Positions 7,651 to 14,698 of a stretch of DNA of 16,399 nucleotides are shown here, one piece after another. Under the pieces are notes generated by a model. It was not told where the DNA came from. It worked only from the letters and a program-made list of their open reading frames with translations, and did no database searches. The translations under genes and the position numbers were made by a program. How positions within the stretch are numbered: position 1 is the first letter of the stretch; each line of letters opens with the position of its first letter. Source of the DNA: UBA9647 sp035506075 (GTDB lineage Bacteria; Bacteroidota; Ignavibacteria; UBA10030); assembly GCA_035506075.1 (NCBI GenBank), contig DATJQB010000288.1, positions 1 to 16,399 of the forward strand, written 5' to 3'.

Positions 7651-8412
7651 CTAAAACTCGAATCGCTCACCGTTTCTGAGGATATGAACACGGCTGAGAA
7701 GCCCTCGCCGTTCCGCCTCGACACGGAGCATCGCAGGGGGTTCAGACATCGGTTCATCGCTGATCCAAAACGTTCCCCAATGAAACGGAACCATGTGCCC
7801 GGCATTGAGATCTTCGAATGCCTGAAGGGCGGTCGCGGGGTGCAGGTGAAGATTCTTGAACCATTTCTCGGGTTTGTACGCACCGATCGGAAGCAGGGCC
7901 ACATCGATCCTGAACCGGGTGCCTATGTCCCTGAAGAAGTCCGCATATGCCGTGTCGCCGGAGAAGTACACCGTACGCCCATTCGCTTCAACAACAAAAC
8001 CCGCACAAGCGTTCGTTGCGGGATCACCCGGCTTTCGCTTGCTCACATGTTTGGCGGGAACAGAGGTGATCCGGATTCCCGGCTTGTTGAACGACTGCCA
8101 CGGATCGAGCTCAACAACGTTGCTGAATCCCGCCATCGTGCAATATGGTCCGACCCTTGTAGGAACAACGATGTCCGTGTCGCTCCGTTGACGCAGACGG
8201 CGCAGCGTTCTCAAATTCAGGTGATCGTAGTCGGTGTGTGATACGAGAATCGTGTTGATGGGAGGCAGATCGCGAAACGGTATGCCCGCCTTCTGGAGAC
8301 GTGGAAACAGGAACGCAATTGTCCAGGAATAGACGGGATCGGTCAGGATATTCAGCTCTCCCAGCTGAATCAGCAGGGAAGCGTGGTTGATAAGCGTAAT
8401 TGCGTTCGTCAT
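7651..8412 (-). CDS. Metallo-beta-lactamase-fold hydrolase, NAPE-PLD/UlaG-like
   Basis: 253 residues with the order of motifs seen in N-acyl-phosphatidylethanolamine phospholipase D-like and UlaG-like members of the fold: NHASLLIQ and LTDPVYS (9-29), SHTDYDHLN (58-66), PAKHVSKR (119-126), VYFSGDTAY (148-156) with Asp153, LLPIGAY.P (173-181), HLHPATALQAF (189-199) and PFHWGTF (209-215) with His211. The metal motif is HTDYDH, so the second histidine of the usual HxHxDH is Asp61; His59, Asp63 and His64 are kept. Most of the bimetal site is intact, so activity is likely, but metal preference may differ. Substrate is unknown: phosphodiester lipid or lactone hydrolysis would be guesses. There is no signal peptide. 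The gene is divergent from the flavoprotein gene, has a strong promoter pair only a few bases from its ATG, and is followed by apaG after 60 bases. Confidence 0.9.
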   Translation of the reverse strand: MTNAITLINHASLLIQLGELNILTDPVYSWTIAFLFPRLQKAGIPFRDLPPINTILVSHTDYDHLNLRTLRRLRQRSDTDIVVPTRVGPYCTMAGFSNVVELDPWQSFNKPGIRITSVPAKHVSKRKPGDPATNACAGFVVEANGRTVYFSGDTAYADFFRDIGTRFRIDVALLPIGAYKPEKWFKNLHLHPATALQAFEDLNAGHMVPFHWGTFWISDEPMSEPPAMLRVEAERRGLLSRVHILRNGERFEF

Positions 8413-8423
8413 ATCGTGATGAA

Positions 8424-8452
8424 ATTGTAACGAATAGTGCGACTGGAATCAA
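8424..8452 (-). promoter_or_regulatory. Promoter of the metallo-hydrolase gene
   Basis: On the - strand TTGATT (8447-8452), exactly 17 bases, then TACAAT (8424-8429): 4 of 6 and 5 of 6 to consensus. The expected start, about A8417, is only some 5 bases before the ATG at 8412, so the message would be nearly leaderless. This agrees with the lack of a ribosome binding site. Confidence 0.55.
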
Positions 8453-8485
8453 TTCTCCTTGAGCAGTCGTGGGATATTCTGCCGA

Positions 8486-8514
8486 TTGAATGGCATCTGA
8501 TTTTGTTGGATATT
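8486..8514 (+). promoter_or_regulatory. Candidate promoter of the flavoprotein gene
   Basis: TTGAAT (8486-8491), 17 bases, GATATT (8509-8514), each 4 of 6 to consensus. Transcription would begin near 8521. That places the TTG at 8522 right at the transcript end but gives the CTG at 8567 a leader of about 46 bases containing a ribosome binding site. It is a weak match, supported mainly by position. Confidence 0.3.
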
Positions 8515-8552
8515 TCATTGCTTGTTTGAAATCAGTTCTGTCATTCGTTCGC

Positions 8553-8559
8553 GGGGAGG
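8553..8559 (+). promoter_or_regulatory. Ribosome binding site that points to a CTG start
   Basis: GGGGAGG, a strong Shine-Dalgarno match, ends 7 bases before an in-frame CTG at 8567. No ATG or GTG is available in this frame before the conserved FAD-binding motif; the only other conventional choice is TTG at 8522, which lacks a ribosome binding site. Confidence 0.55.
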
Positions 8560-8566
8560 TACCGTT

Positions 8567-9736
8567 CTGGAATCATATGATGTCATTGTAGTTGGGGCCG
8601 GTGCAGCGGGACTAATGTGCGCCATCGAGGCCGGGAAGCGGGGACGGTCGGTGCTTGTCCTGGAGCACAATCAACGGGTCGGAGAGAAGATACTGATCTC
8701 GGGGGGCGGGAGATGCAATTTCACAAATCTGGAGGTGGATTCGTCAAGCTATCTTTCTGAAAATCCTCATTTCTGCAAATCCGCGTTGGGACGGTTTAGA
8801 CCGTCCTTTTTCATAGATCTCTTGGAAAAACACGCTATTTCGTACCACGAGAAAAAACTCGGCCAACTGTTTTGCAACGAAAAATCGAGTCAGATAATTG
8901 ACATGCTTCTGAAAGAATGCCAAGAGGCTGACGTCCGAATTATCGTAAACTGCAAACCAACCGAAGTTACGAAACAAGACCGCTTCCAGGTTTCCACTAC
9001 CGCCGGCAACTTCGACTCAGGTTCAGTGGTGATCGCAACCGGAGGACTCTCCATCCCGCAACTCGGCGCTTCAAACTTCGCATTTACACTCGCTCGCCAA
9101 TTTGACCTGCGCGTGACAAGACTCAGACCCGGCCTTGTGCCGTTGACATTCGCCCCGGAAGATCTCCGATTCTTCGGAACGCTGGCCGGAATCTCGGTCG
9201 ACGCAGTTGTCTCAACCGGCGGCGCGTCGTTCCGCGAAAATATCCTGTTTACTCACAGGGGACTTAGCGGACCGGGAATTCTCCAGGCCTCCTCCTACTG
9301 GTCGGAGGGAGAAAAACTCTCGATCGACCTTCTTCCGGATCGAAACGCCGCCGATTTGCTCATCGCCGATCACCGGTCCACGCGTGAACTGTCAACAGTG
9401 CTGGATCAGTATTTGCCCCGGCGCCTTGCCGTTGAATGGTGCGATCGCCTCGGCGGATCCAAACCGATGCAGCGCTACACGAGAAAAGAGCTGGAAGAAA
9501 TTGCGCTCGGACTTCACAACTGGGGGATTGTTCCGAGCGGCACGGAGGGATTCGGTAAGGCCGAGGTTACCGTCGGAGGTATCGATACGCGTGAGCTCTC
9601 ATCCAAGACGATGGAATCGCAAAAATGTCCGGGACTCTTCTTCGTCGGAGAATGCGTCGATGTCACCGGCTGGCTTGGCGGATACAACTTCCACTGGGCC
9701 TGGGCCTCCGGCTGGGTGGCAGGACAATATGCGTGA
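8567..9736 (+). CDS. FAD-binding oxidoreductase of the YhiN/HI0933 (BaiN/RdsA) family
   Basis: 389 residues from the CTG chosen here, or 404 from TTG at 8522. It carries a dinucleotide-binding VVGAGAAGL motif (Gly10, Gly12, Gly15) with Glu33 ending the second strand, then EKILISGGGRCNFTN (40-54), a family signature. Further on come ATGGLSIPQLG, FTHRGLSGPGILQ, GFGKAEVTVGGID and a closing GLFFVGECVDVTGWLGGYNFHWAWASG that contributes to FAD binding. The family are soluble flavoproteins; a bile-acid-related reductase (BaiN) is one named member, but most have no known substrate. The CTG start gives MESYDVIVVGAG, which aligns with the N-terminus usual for the family (E. coli YhiN begins in the same register), and it has a strong ribosome binding site. 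By hand count GC drops to about 43% over 8761-8940 against about 60% on either side. The gene stands alone, divergent from the metallo-hydrolase, and ends 25 bases from the converging prolyl oligopeptidase. Confidence 0.93.
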   Translation: MESYDVIVVGAGAAGLMCAIEAGKRGRSVLVLEHNQRVGEKILISGGGRCNFTNLEVDSSSYLSENPHFCKSALGRFRPSFFIDLLEKHAISYHEKKLGQLFCNEKSSQIIDMLLKECQEADVRIIVNCKPTEVTKQDRFQVSTTAGNFDSGSVVIATGGLSIPQLGASNFAFTLARQFDLRVTRLRPGLVPLTFAPEDLRFFGTLAGISVDAVVSTGGASFRENILFTHRGLSGPGILQASSYWSEGEKLSIDLLPDRNAADLLIADHRSTRELSTVLDQYLPRRLAVEWCDRLGGSKPMQRYTRKELEEIALGLHNWGIVPSGTEGFGKAEVTVGGIDTRELSSKTMESQKCPGLFFVGECVDVTGWLGGYNFHWAWASGWVAGQYA

Positions 9737-9761
9737 CCGTTTGAACCGGGATTGACGATGC

Positions 9762-11906
9762 TCAATACTTCGGCGTTATGCCCATGTTGTAGAAGATGAA
9801 GGAGTAAATGTCCGCTGTCTCTTCAAGTGCCTTCGTTGTGCTGCTTGCGCCGTGCCCCGATTTCGTTTGAATTCTGATCAGGATCGGATTTTCCCCCTTC
9901 GATGTTCCCTGAAGCGTCGCCGCATACTTGAATGAATGTGCCGGGACAACCCTGTCGTCGTGGTCCGCCGTTGTAATCATCGTCGCTGGATACTTCAACC
10001 CCTCCCTGATGTTGTGCAGCGGCGAGTACTTGTAGATCGCCGCGAACTCCACCTCATCGTCGCTCGAACCATAGTCAGGTTTCCAGTTCCAGCCGATCGT
10101 AAACTTGTGATAGCGGAGCATGTCCATCACACCCACCTGCGGAATGGCGACTCGGAACAGCTCGGGCCGTTGATTCATGACCGCCCCAACGAGCAATCCG
10201 CCGTTCGATCCTCCCTGTATCGCCAGCTTTGACGGCGTCGTGTACATGTTTGCAATGAGGTACTCCGCCGCGGCAATGAAATCATCAAACACGTTTTGCT
10301 TCTTCAGCTTGATCCCGCCCTGGTGCCATCGCTCCCCATACTCTCCCCCTCCGCGCAAGTTTGCCGAGGCATACACGAAACCCTGCTCAAGCAGTCCAAG
10401 CCTGGTCGGACTGAAGCCCGGCGTCGTTGAAATGTTGAATCCGCCGTACCCGTATAACAATGCCGGATTGTTTCCGTTGAGTGCGAGCCCTTTCTTGTAC
10501 ACAATGAACATCGGGATCTTCGTTCCGTCCTTGCTCTTGTAGAAGACCTGCTTCGTTACATAGTCCGAGGGTTTGAAATTTGGGATTTCAGGAGACCGGA
10601 AGATCGAGCTCCTGCTTGATGGAATATCGTACTTGTAGATGGTCGGAGGGAATGTGAATGATGTAAACGTGTAGAACGTGAATGTATCGGTCATCTCGCC
10701 GCCGAATCCTCCGGCAATACCAAGCGCCGGCAGCTTGATTTCATGTTCGAGCTTCCCGCTGAGGTTGTAAACATAGACCCGCGTCGATACATCCTTGAGG
10801 TAGCTTACAATGAGTTTGCCACCAACGGTGCCGACGCCCTGGAGAGGCTCCGGCTTTTCAGGAAGGATGGTTTTCCAGTTCTTCATCTCGGGATGCAGCG
10901 GGTCGACGAGAACGAGCTTTCCGTTCGGTGCGTGCTCATTTGTCCTGATGAGTAGTTTGTCACCGATGTTGTCGACGATGTTGAAATTGAAATCTCCAAT
11001 CTCGGCCACGATGGGCTGAAATGTCTTCGTTCCCTTGCTCAAATCCCGATAAAAGAGAGCATTGCCTTCCTTCCCCTTTCCGCGCTCCGAAATCGAAAGG
11101 AGAGCATACCGTTGATCGTCAGTCGTGCTGACGAAATTGAATCGTTCGGGATTCGCCGGGTCCTCGTACACGAGCTCGTCGGCGGATTGTGGCGTACCGA
11201 CGTTGTGATAGTACACTTTCTGATTCACATTCTTCGAGGACAGTTCTTTCCCTTTCTCGGGTGCATCGTAACGGCTGTAGAAAAAGCCCTCACCGAGCCA
11301 TGCCGCGCCGGATGCCTTGATCCAGCGGAGCGTGTCGGGAAAATACGTCTTTGTCGCAATAGTCATGACGAGATAGTCCTGCCAATCCGATCCGCTCTTC
11401 GAAATGCCGACGACTGCCAGCTTCCCGTCGCGCGTCAGTGAGAATGTCCCAAGCCTGGATGTGCCGTCTGCTGAGAGGGCGTTTGGATCGATCAGGATTT
11501 CCGGAGTCCCGGCAAGACCTTTCTGAACGTAGAGAACACTCTGATTCTGAAGTCCATCGTTCTTGTAGAAGAAGTACAGATCCTTCCTGTGAAAGGGAGC
11601 GGTGTACTTTGGATAGTTGTAGAGTTTCTCGAGCCGATCCTTCACCTGCTGGCGAAAGGGAATGCTCCCGAGATAACCGAACGTGACTTTGTTCTCAGCC
11701 TCCACCCATTGTGCCGTCTCCGGTGAGTTGTCGTCTTCGAGCCATCGGTACGGATCGGCGACTTTCACCCCGAAGTACGTGTCGACCTGATCGACCCTTC
11801 TTGTGTGTGGATACTGGATGCGCTGTGCGAATGCTGTTGATTGCATCATCAGCGAAATCGTGACGACAATCATCGTCGCGGGAATGCAGAACCTGGGGGA
11901 TTTCAT
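9762..11906 (-). CDS. Prolyl oligopeptidase, exported (S9A family)
   Basis: 714 residues, matching the roughly 700 of the family plus a signal peptide at 1-27 (MKSPRFCIPATMIVV..., ending AFA before QR). The enzyme cuts short peptides after proline; the signal peptide places it in the periplasm or beyond. Family marks in order are DPYRWLEDDNSPETAQWVEAEN (51-72), a seven-bladed propeller over about 90-440, LLYGYGGFN (483-491), ANLRGGGEYGE.WH (515-528), GGSNGG with catalytic Ser567, DHDDRVVP with Asp650, and SGHG with His685. The triad is complete. The ATG is preceded by AAGGA about 9 bases away. It has its own promoter pair at 11990-12018 and a palindrome in its leader, so it is probably regulated apart from the exporter genes upstream on the same strand. 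A role in peptide scavenging fits pepT and the OPT transporter in this window, but that link is inferred. Confidence 0.96.
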   Translation of the reverse strand: MKSPRFCIPATMIVVTISLMMQSTAFAQRIQYPHTRRVDQVDTYFGVKVADPYRWLEDDNSPETAQWVEAENKVTFGYLGSIPFRQQVKDRLEKLYNYPKYTAPFHRKDLYFFYKNDGLQNQSVLYVQKGLAGTPEILIDPNALSADGTSRLGTFSLTRDGKLAVVGISKSGSDWQDYLVMTIATKTYFPDTLRWIKASGAAWLGEGFFYSRYDAPEKGKELSSKNVNQKVYYHNVGTPQSADELVYEDPANPERFNFVSTTDDQRYALLSISERGKGKEGNALFYRDLSKGTKTFQPIVAEIGDFNFNIVDNIGDKLLIRTNEHAPNGKLVLVDPLHPEMKNWKTILPEKPEPLQGVGTVGGKLIVSYLKDVSTRVYVYNLSGKLEHEIKLPALGIAGGFGGEMTDTFTFYTFTSFTFPPTIYKYDIPSSRSSIFRSPEIPNFKPSDYVTKQVFYKSKDGTKIPMFIVYKKGLALNGNNPALLYGYGGFNISTTPGFSPTRLGLLEQGFVYASANLRGGGEYGERWHQGGIKLKKQNVFDDFIAAAEYLIANMYTTPSKLAIQGGSNGGLLVGAVMNQRPELFRVAIPQVGVMDMLRYHKFTIGWNWKPDYGSSDDEVEFAAIYKYSPLHNIREGLKYPATMITTADHDDRVVPAHSFKYAATLQGTSKGENPILIRIQTKSGHGASSTTKALEETADIYSFIFYNMGITPKY

Positions 11907-11921
11907 GAGAGAGGGTCCTTG

Positions 11922-11935
11922 ATTGAATATTCAAT
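11922..11935. repeat. 14-bp perfect palindrome in the prolyl oligopeptidase leader
   Basis: ATTGAATATTCAAT is its own reverse complement and lies 15 bases before the ATG at 11906, upstream of the AAGGA ribosome binding site and downstream of the promoter pair. It could be a repressor operator. It is short and AT-rich, so chance is possible. Confidence 0.4.
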
Positions 11936-11989
11936 TCACAAGAACACTCGATCCAATCTGACGCTGGGAGGTCGAATCGTACACACGTC

Positions 11990-12018
11990 AATATATCCAA
12001 AAATGGAGGAGCTGGCAA
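11990..12018 (-). promoter_or_regulatory. Promoter of the prolyl oligopeptidase gene
   Basis: On the - strand TTGCCA (12013-12018), exactly 17 bases, TATATT (11990-11995): each 5 of 6 to the sigma-70 consensus. It is the best promoter match in the window. The predicted start near 11983 gives a leader of about 76 bases holding the palindrome and the ribosome binding site. Confidence 0.55.
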
Positions 12019-12067
12019 CCCAGAGGAATGAACTGCCGGGAGCGGAGGCTGGGCCGATACAGATCAG

Positions 12068-13315
12068 TTATTCGTAGCGCAGCGATTCGACAGGATCGAC
12101 GCTGGCTGCTTTGCGCGCGGGGAAGAAGCCGGCAAGGAGGCCTATGACCGCCAGCACCCCGGTGGTCATGAGCATCGTCGTCGCCGAGAGGACCGGACGA
12201 CCGAGGAACTGCATTGCACTGAATTGATCGCCGGCAGGAATCATGCGCACAGCGGTGATCACGGCGAATGAGAACAGCATGCCGACGCTTCCGCCTATGA
12301 AGGCCAGAAGAAGGGCTTCGAAAATAAATTGTGCGAGTATGTACGAGCGTTTCGCGCCAACCGCCATCTTGATGCCGATCTCGCGCGTCCGTTCTTTCAC
12401 AACGACATACATCACGTTGGCCACGCCGACACCGGCGATGAGCAGCGTGAGAAATCCGACTGAGAACAGGAAAATTGAAACTCCCAATCCGATCTTCCGG
12501 CTGATCTTCTCTCCTTCAATGAAATCCCAGATGCCAATAGCCCGTTCGTCGGTTGGATCAAACTTGTATTTGCTCCCCAACACTCTGAAGATTTCACTTT
12601 TGACCCGCTCCTGCTGGCTTGGATCGGACGGGTGGACGAGTATGGAATTGACATAGATGTTCCCGTAGGAGGTCCTGAAGGTGCTGTACGGAATGATCGC
12701 CCGGCGCACGTCGGGACCATTATTCATCGAGGTCTGGATCTTCGTCTGCATCACGCCAACGACCACGAACGGCACATCGTCGATGAGAATCGACTTGCCG
12801 ACAGGTTCTTCATCTTTGAAGATATCCCCCGCAATCTCGGGCCCAAGGAACAACACGCGCCGCTGATCGACGACATCAACCTGGTTGAGAAAACGCCCTT
12901 TGGCGCTCGGAAACATCCTTCGCATGTCCTCAAACAGCGGGTTAACTCCTTCACACTCGGTCGTGATCGTAAACTTGCCGTAGCTCAGCGTGACATTTCT
13001 TCGATACTGGGGGGAAACCATGTCGATCGCGGGGATTGCGCGTACGAGAAGGTCGGCGTCTTCTTCCACCATCCGCACGCGCCTTCCTTTCGGCAGTCCT
13101 TCGTAGACGATCCCCGTCTCTCCGCCATAGAGGATCATGATCCTGTCGCCGGCGTTGAGAAGTCCCTTCATCATCTGGTCGCCGAGCCCTTCGCCAAACG
13201 ACAACAGGAGCACAACCGCAACCGTCCCCCAGGTAATTGCGACAAGGGTCAGGATCGCCCGGGTACGGTGGGACTTGAGGTCCTGGATGAAGTCACGAAG
13301 GAGTTCGAAATACAT
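12068..13315 (-). CDS. MacB/FtsX-type ABC transporter permease, copy 1
   Basis: 415 residues, the layout of a MacB-type membrane subunit without the ATPase domain: one N-terminal membrane helix (about 18-40), a large periplasmic MacB core domain (about 41-275) and three C-terminal helices (about 278-306, 326-352, 375-398). The segment GVGVANVMYVVVKERTREIG (295-314), followed by IKMAVGAK (315-322), and the ending GFFPARKAASVDPVESLRYE (396-415) are hallmarks of the family. Such type VII ABC systems do not pass substrate through the membrane; they work as mechanotransmission pumps moving periplasmic molecules, lipoproteins or peptides with an adaptor and outer-membrane channel. It lies 67 bases after permease 2 and is similar to it (both have the YKFDPTD element), so the pair probably arose by an old duplication. 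No ribosome binding site is evident. The needed ATPase is not adjacent. Confidence 0.92.
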   Translation of the reverse strand: MYFELLRDFIQDLKSHRTRAILTLVAITWGTVAVVLLLSFGEGLGDQMMKGLLNAGDRIMILYGGETGIVYEGLPKGRRVRMVEEDADLLVRAIPAIDMVSPQYRRNVTLSYGKFTITTECEGVNPLFEDMRRMFPSAKGRFLNQVDVVDQRRVLFLGPEIAGDIFKDEEPVGKSILIDDVPFVVVGVMQTKIQTSMNNGPDVRRAIIPYSTFRTSYGNIYVNSILVHPSDPSQQERVKSEIFRVLGSKYKFDPTDERAIGIWDFIEGEKISRKIGLGVSIFLFSVGFLTLLIAGVGVANVMYVVVKERTREIGIKMAVGAKRSYILAQFIFEALLLAFIGGSVGMLFSFAVITAVRMIPAGDQFSAMQFLGRPVLSATTMLMTTGVLAVIGLLAGFFPARKAASVDPVESLRYE

Positions 13316-13382
13316 GATCAGTCTTTGATTGTCGTTTGCCTAAACCATGGAGCCCGGAATCAGCGGGTGAGTCGTGCGTTAT

Positions 13383-14615
13383 CTATGTCCGCAAGCACTC
13401 AACGACGTTCAGGTTAGCCGCACGCCGGGCCGGCATGAGTCCCGCGAACAACCCGATGATACAGAGCATGATAACGGTGGCGAGAGCGACTTCAACAGAA
13501 AACTCCGGCGTTCCCACAAACTCCTTGATCGGAACATATTGGAGCGCCTGAATAATGCCGATGGCAATCAGGAACCCGATCATCGAGCCGATGCCGACAA
13601 TGAAGAACGTCTCCATGAAGAACTGGAACAAGATGTTGGACTTCTTTGCCCCGACCGCCCGCTTGACACCGATCTCCTTGATGCGTTCCTGCACAACGAT
13701 GAACATGATGTTCGCCACCCCGATGCCGGCGACGCCAAGAGTGAAGCTTCCGATCAAGCCCATGAAAATGTTGAAGCCAAGGAAGAAGTAGAAGATGAAC
13801 TTGTCAAAGCTCGTGGTGTCCCAGATCCACACCGCATCCTTGTCTGTGGGATCAAATTTGTACCGTTTCCCCAGCACCTGCCTCACCTGATCGCTGATTT
13901 CCTCCCCCTGCCGCGGATCTCGAACCTGGTAAATAATGTTGTTGAGGTAGATGGTTCCAAAGATCGACGAATGGGTGGAGGCGGGAATGAAGATCCGGTC
14001 CTGGTCACGTGAGTTGTACGAGGAGTTTTGGGTCTTCTTCTGCATCACACCGATGACCATGAAGGGGACCTGGCCAACATAAATAGTCCTTCCCACGGCC
14101 TCACTCTGCCCGAACAGGAAGTCCTTGACCTTGTTGCCGATGAACGCAACGCGCTTTCGCTGCTGGAGGTCAACATCGTCGATGAACCTGCCGCCGGCTT
14201 CGGGAATGATGTTCCGCATATCCGCATACACAGGATAAATCCCCGAGATGAGCGGGGTCAGAATGTTCTCGCCCACACGTGTCGGCGTCCGCTTGCCGAA
14301 CTCCGGACTGGCTGCCTTGATTCCCGGGATCTGGCTCGCCAAGAGCTTCGCGTCGTCCTCGATGAAACTCATCGGCCGGCCTGTGCCGAAGCCTTCCCAT
14401 GCCTTTGTCGTCTTGCCGGGAAACATGATTGCGATGCTTTCGCCAATGCCGTGCATGTTGATGGACATCTGCTTCTTGAAGCCGACACCGAACGCAATAA
14501 GCACGATGATCGTGACGGTCCCCCACACGATGCCGAACATCGTCAGGAACGCACGCAGCTTCTGCGCCCGAAGGTCGAGGAAAAATTCTGAAATGATTGT
14601 TCCAAGGTGGTTCAT
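13383..14615 (-). CDS. MacB/FtsX-type ABC transporter permease, copy 2
   Basis: 410 residues with the same architecture as its neighbour: N-terminal helix about 22-44, periplasmic MacB core domain about 45-270 and three helices at about 277-305, 326-354 and 374-396. Family marks are GIGVANIMFIVVQERIKEIG (297-316), VKRAVGAKKS (317-326) and GLMPARRAANLNVVECLRT near the end. The ATG at 14615 is chosen over an in-frame TTG six bases upstream because AGGA (14622-14625) is correctly spaced from it. It follows the adaptor gene by 83 bases, which hold a TCAGCnn palindrome. The C-terminus departs from the usual DPVEALRYE ending, whereas copy 1 keeps it. The two permeases may form a heterodimer with one ATPase encoded elsewhere, or each may form its own pump; the sequence does not decide this. 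Confidence 0.92.
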   Translation of the reverse strand: MNHLGTIISEFFLDLRAQKLRAFLTMFGIVWGTVTIIVLIAFGVGFKKQMSINMHGIGESIAIMFPGKTTKAWEGFGTGRPMSFIEDDAKLLASQIPGIKAASPEFGKRTPTRVGENILTPLISGIYPVYADMRNIIPEAGGRFIDDVDLQQRKRVAFIGNKVKDFLFGQSEAVGRTIYVGQVPFMVIGVMQKKTQNSSYNSRDQDRIFIPASTHSSIFGTIYLNNIIYQVRDPRQGEEISDQVRQVLGKRYKFDPTDKDAVWIWDTTSFDKFIFYFFLGFNIFMGLIGSFTLGVAGIGVANIMFIVVQERIKEIGVKRAVGAKKSNILFQFFMETFFIVGIGSMIGFLIAIGIIQALQYVPIKEFVGTPEFSVEVALATVIMLCIIGLFAGLMPARRAANLNVVECLRT

Positions 14616-14630
14616 GCACAATCCTGGTTG

Positions 14631-14692
14631 TCAGCGGTCAGCCTTCAGCTATCAATAGTTGTTTTTGCTCATAGCTGACAGCTGATTGCTGA
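14631..14692. repeat. Imperfect palindrome of TCAGCnn units between adaptor and permease genes
   Basis: Arms 14631-14652 and 14671-14692 are 22 bases each and match at 18 positions when one is reverse-complemented; the loop is 18 bases. Each arm is three phased units, TCAGCnnTCAGCnnTCAGCTAT, and the mismatches fall only in the nn positions. It begins 6 bases after the adaptor stop codon. In RNA it would form a hairpin that could adjust expression of the downstream permeases or protect the upstream message. It may also belong to a dispersed repeat family. Confidence 0.7.
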
Positions 14693-14698
14693 GAGCTC

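Noticed and set aside
7417..8241. A 274-codon + strand open frame across apaG and the metallo-hydrolase
   Set aside because: It runs antisense through two well-supported genes and their intergenic gap, so it is a by-product of their codon pattern.
12632..14012. Long + strand frames (261 and 212 codons) opposite the permeases
   Set aside because: They are antisense to strongly conserved permease sequence and their translations are highly charged without any motif.
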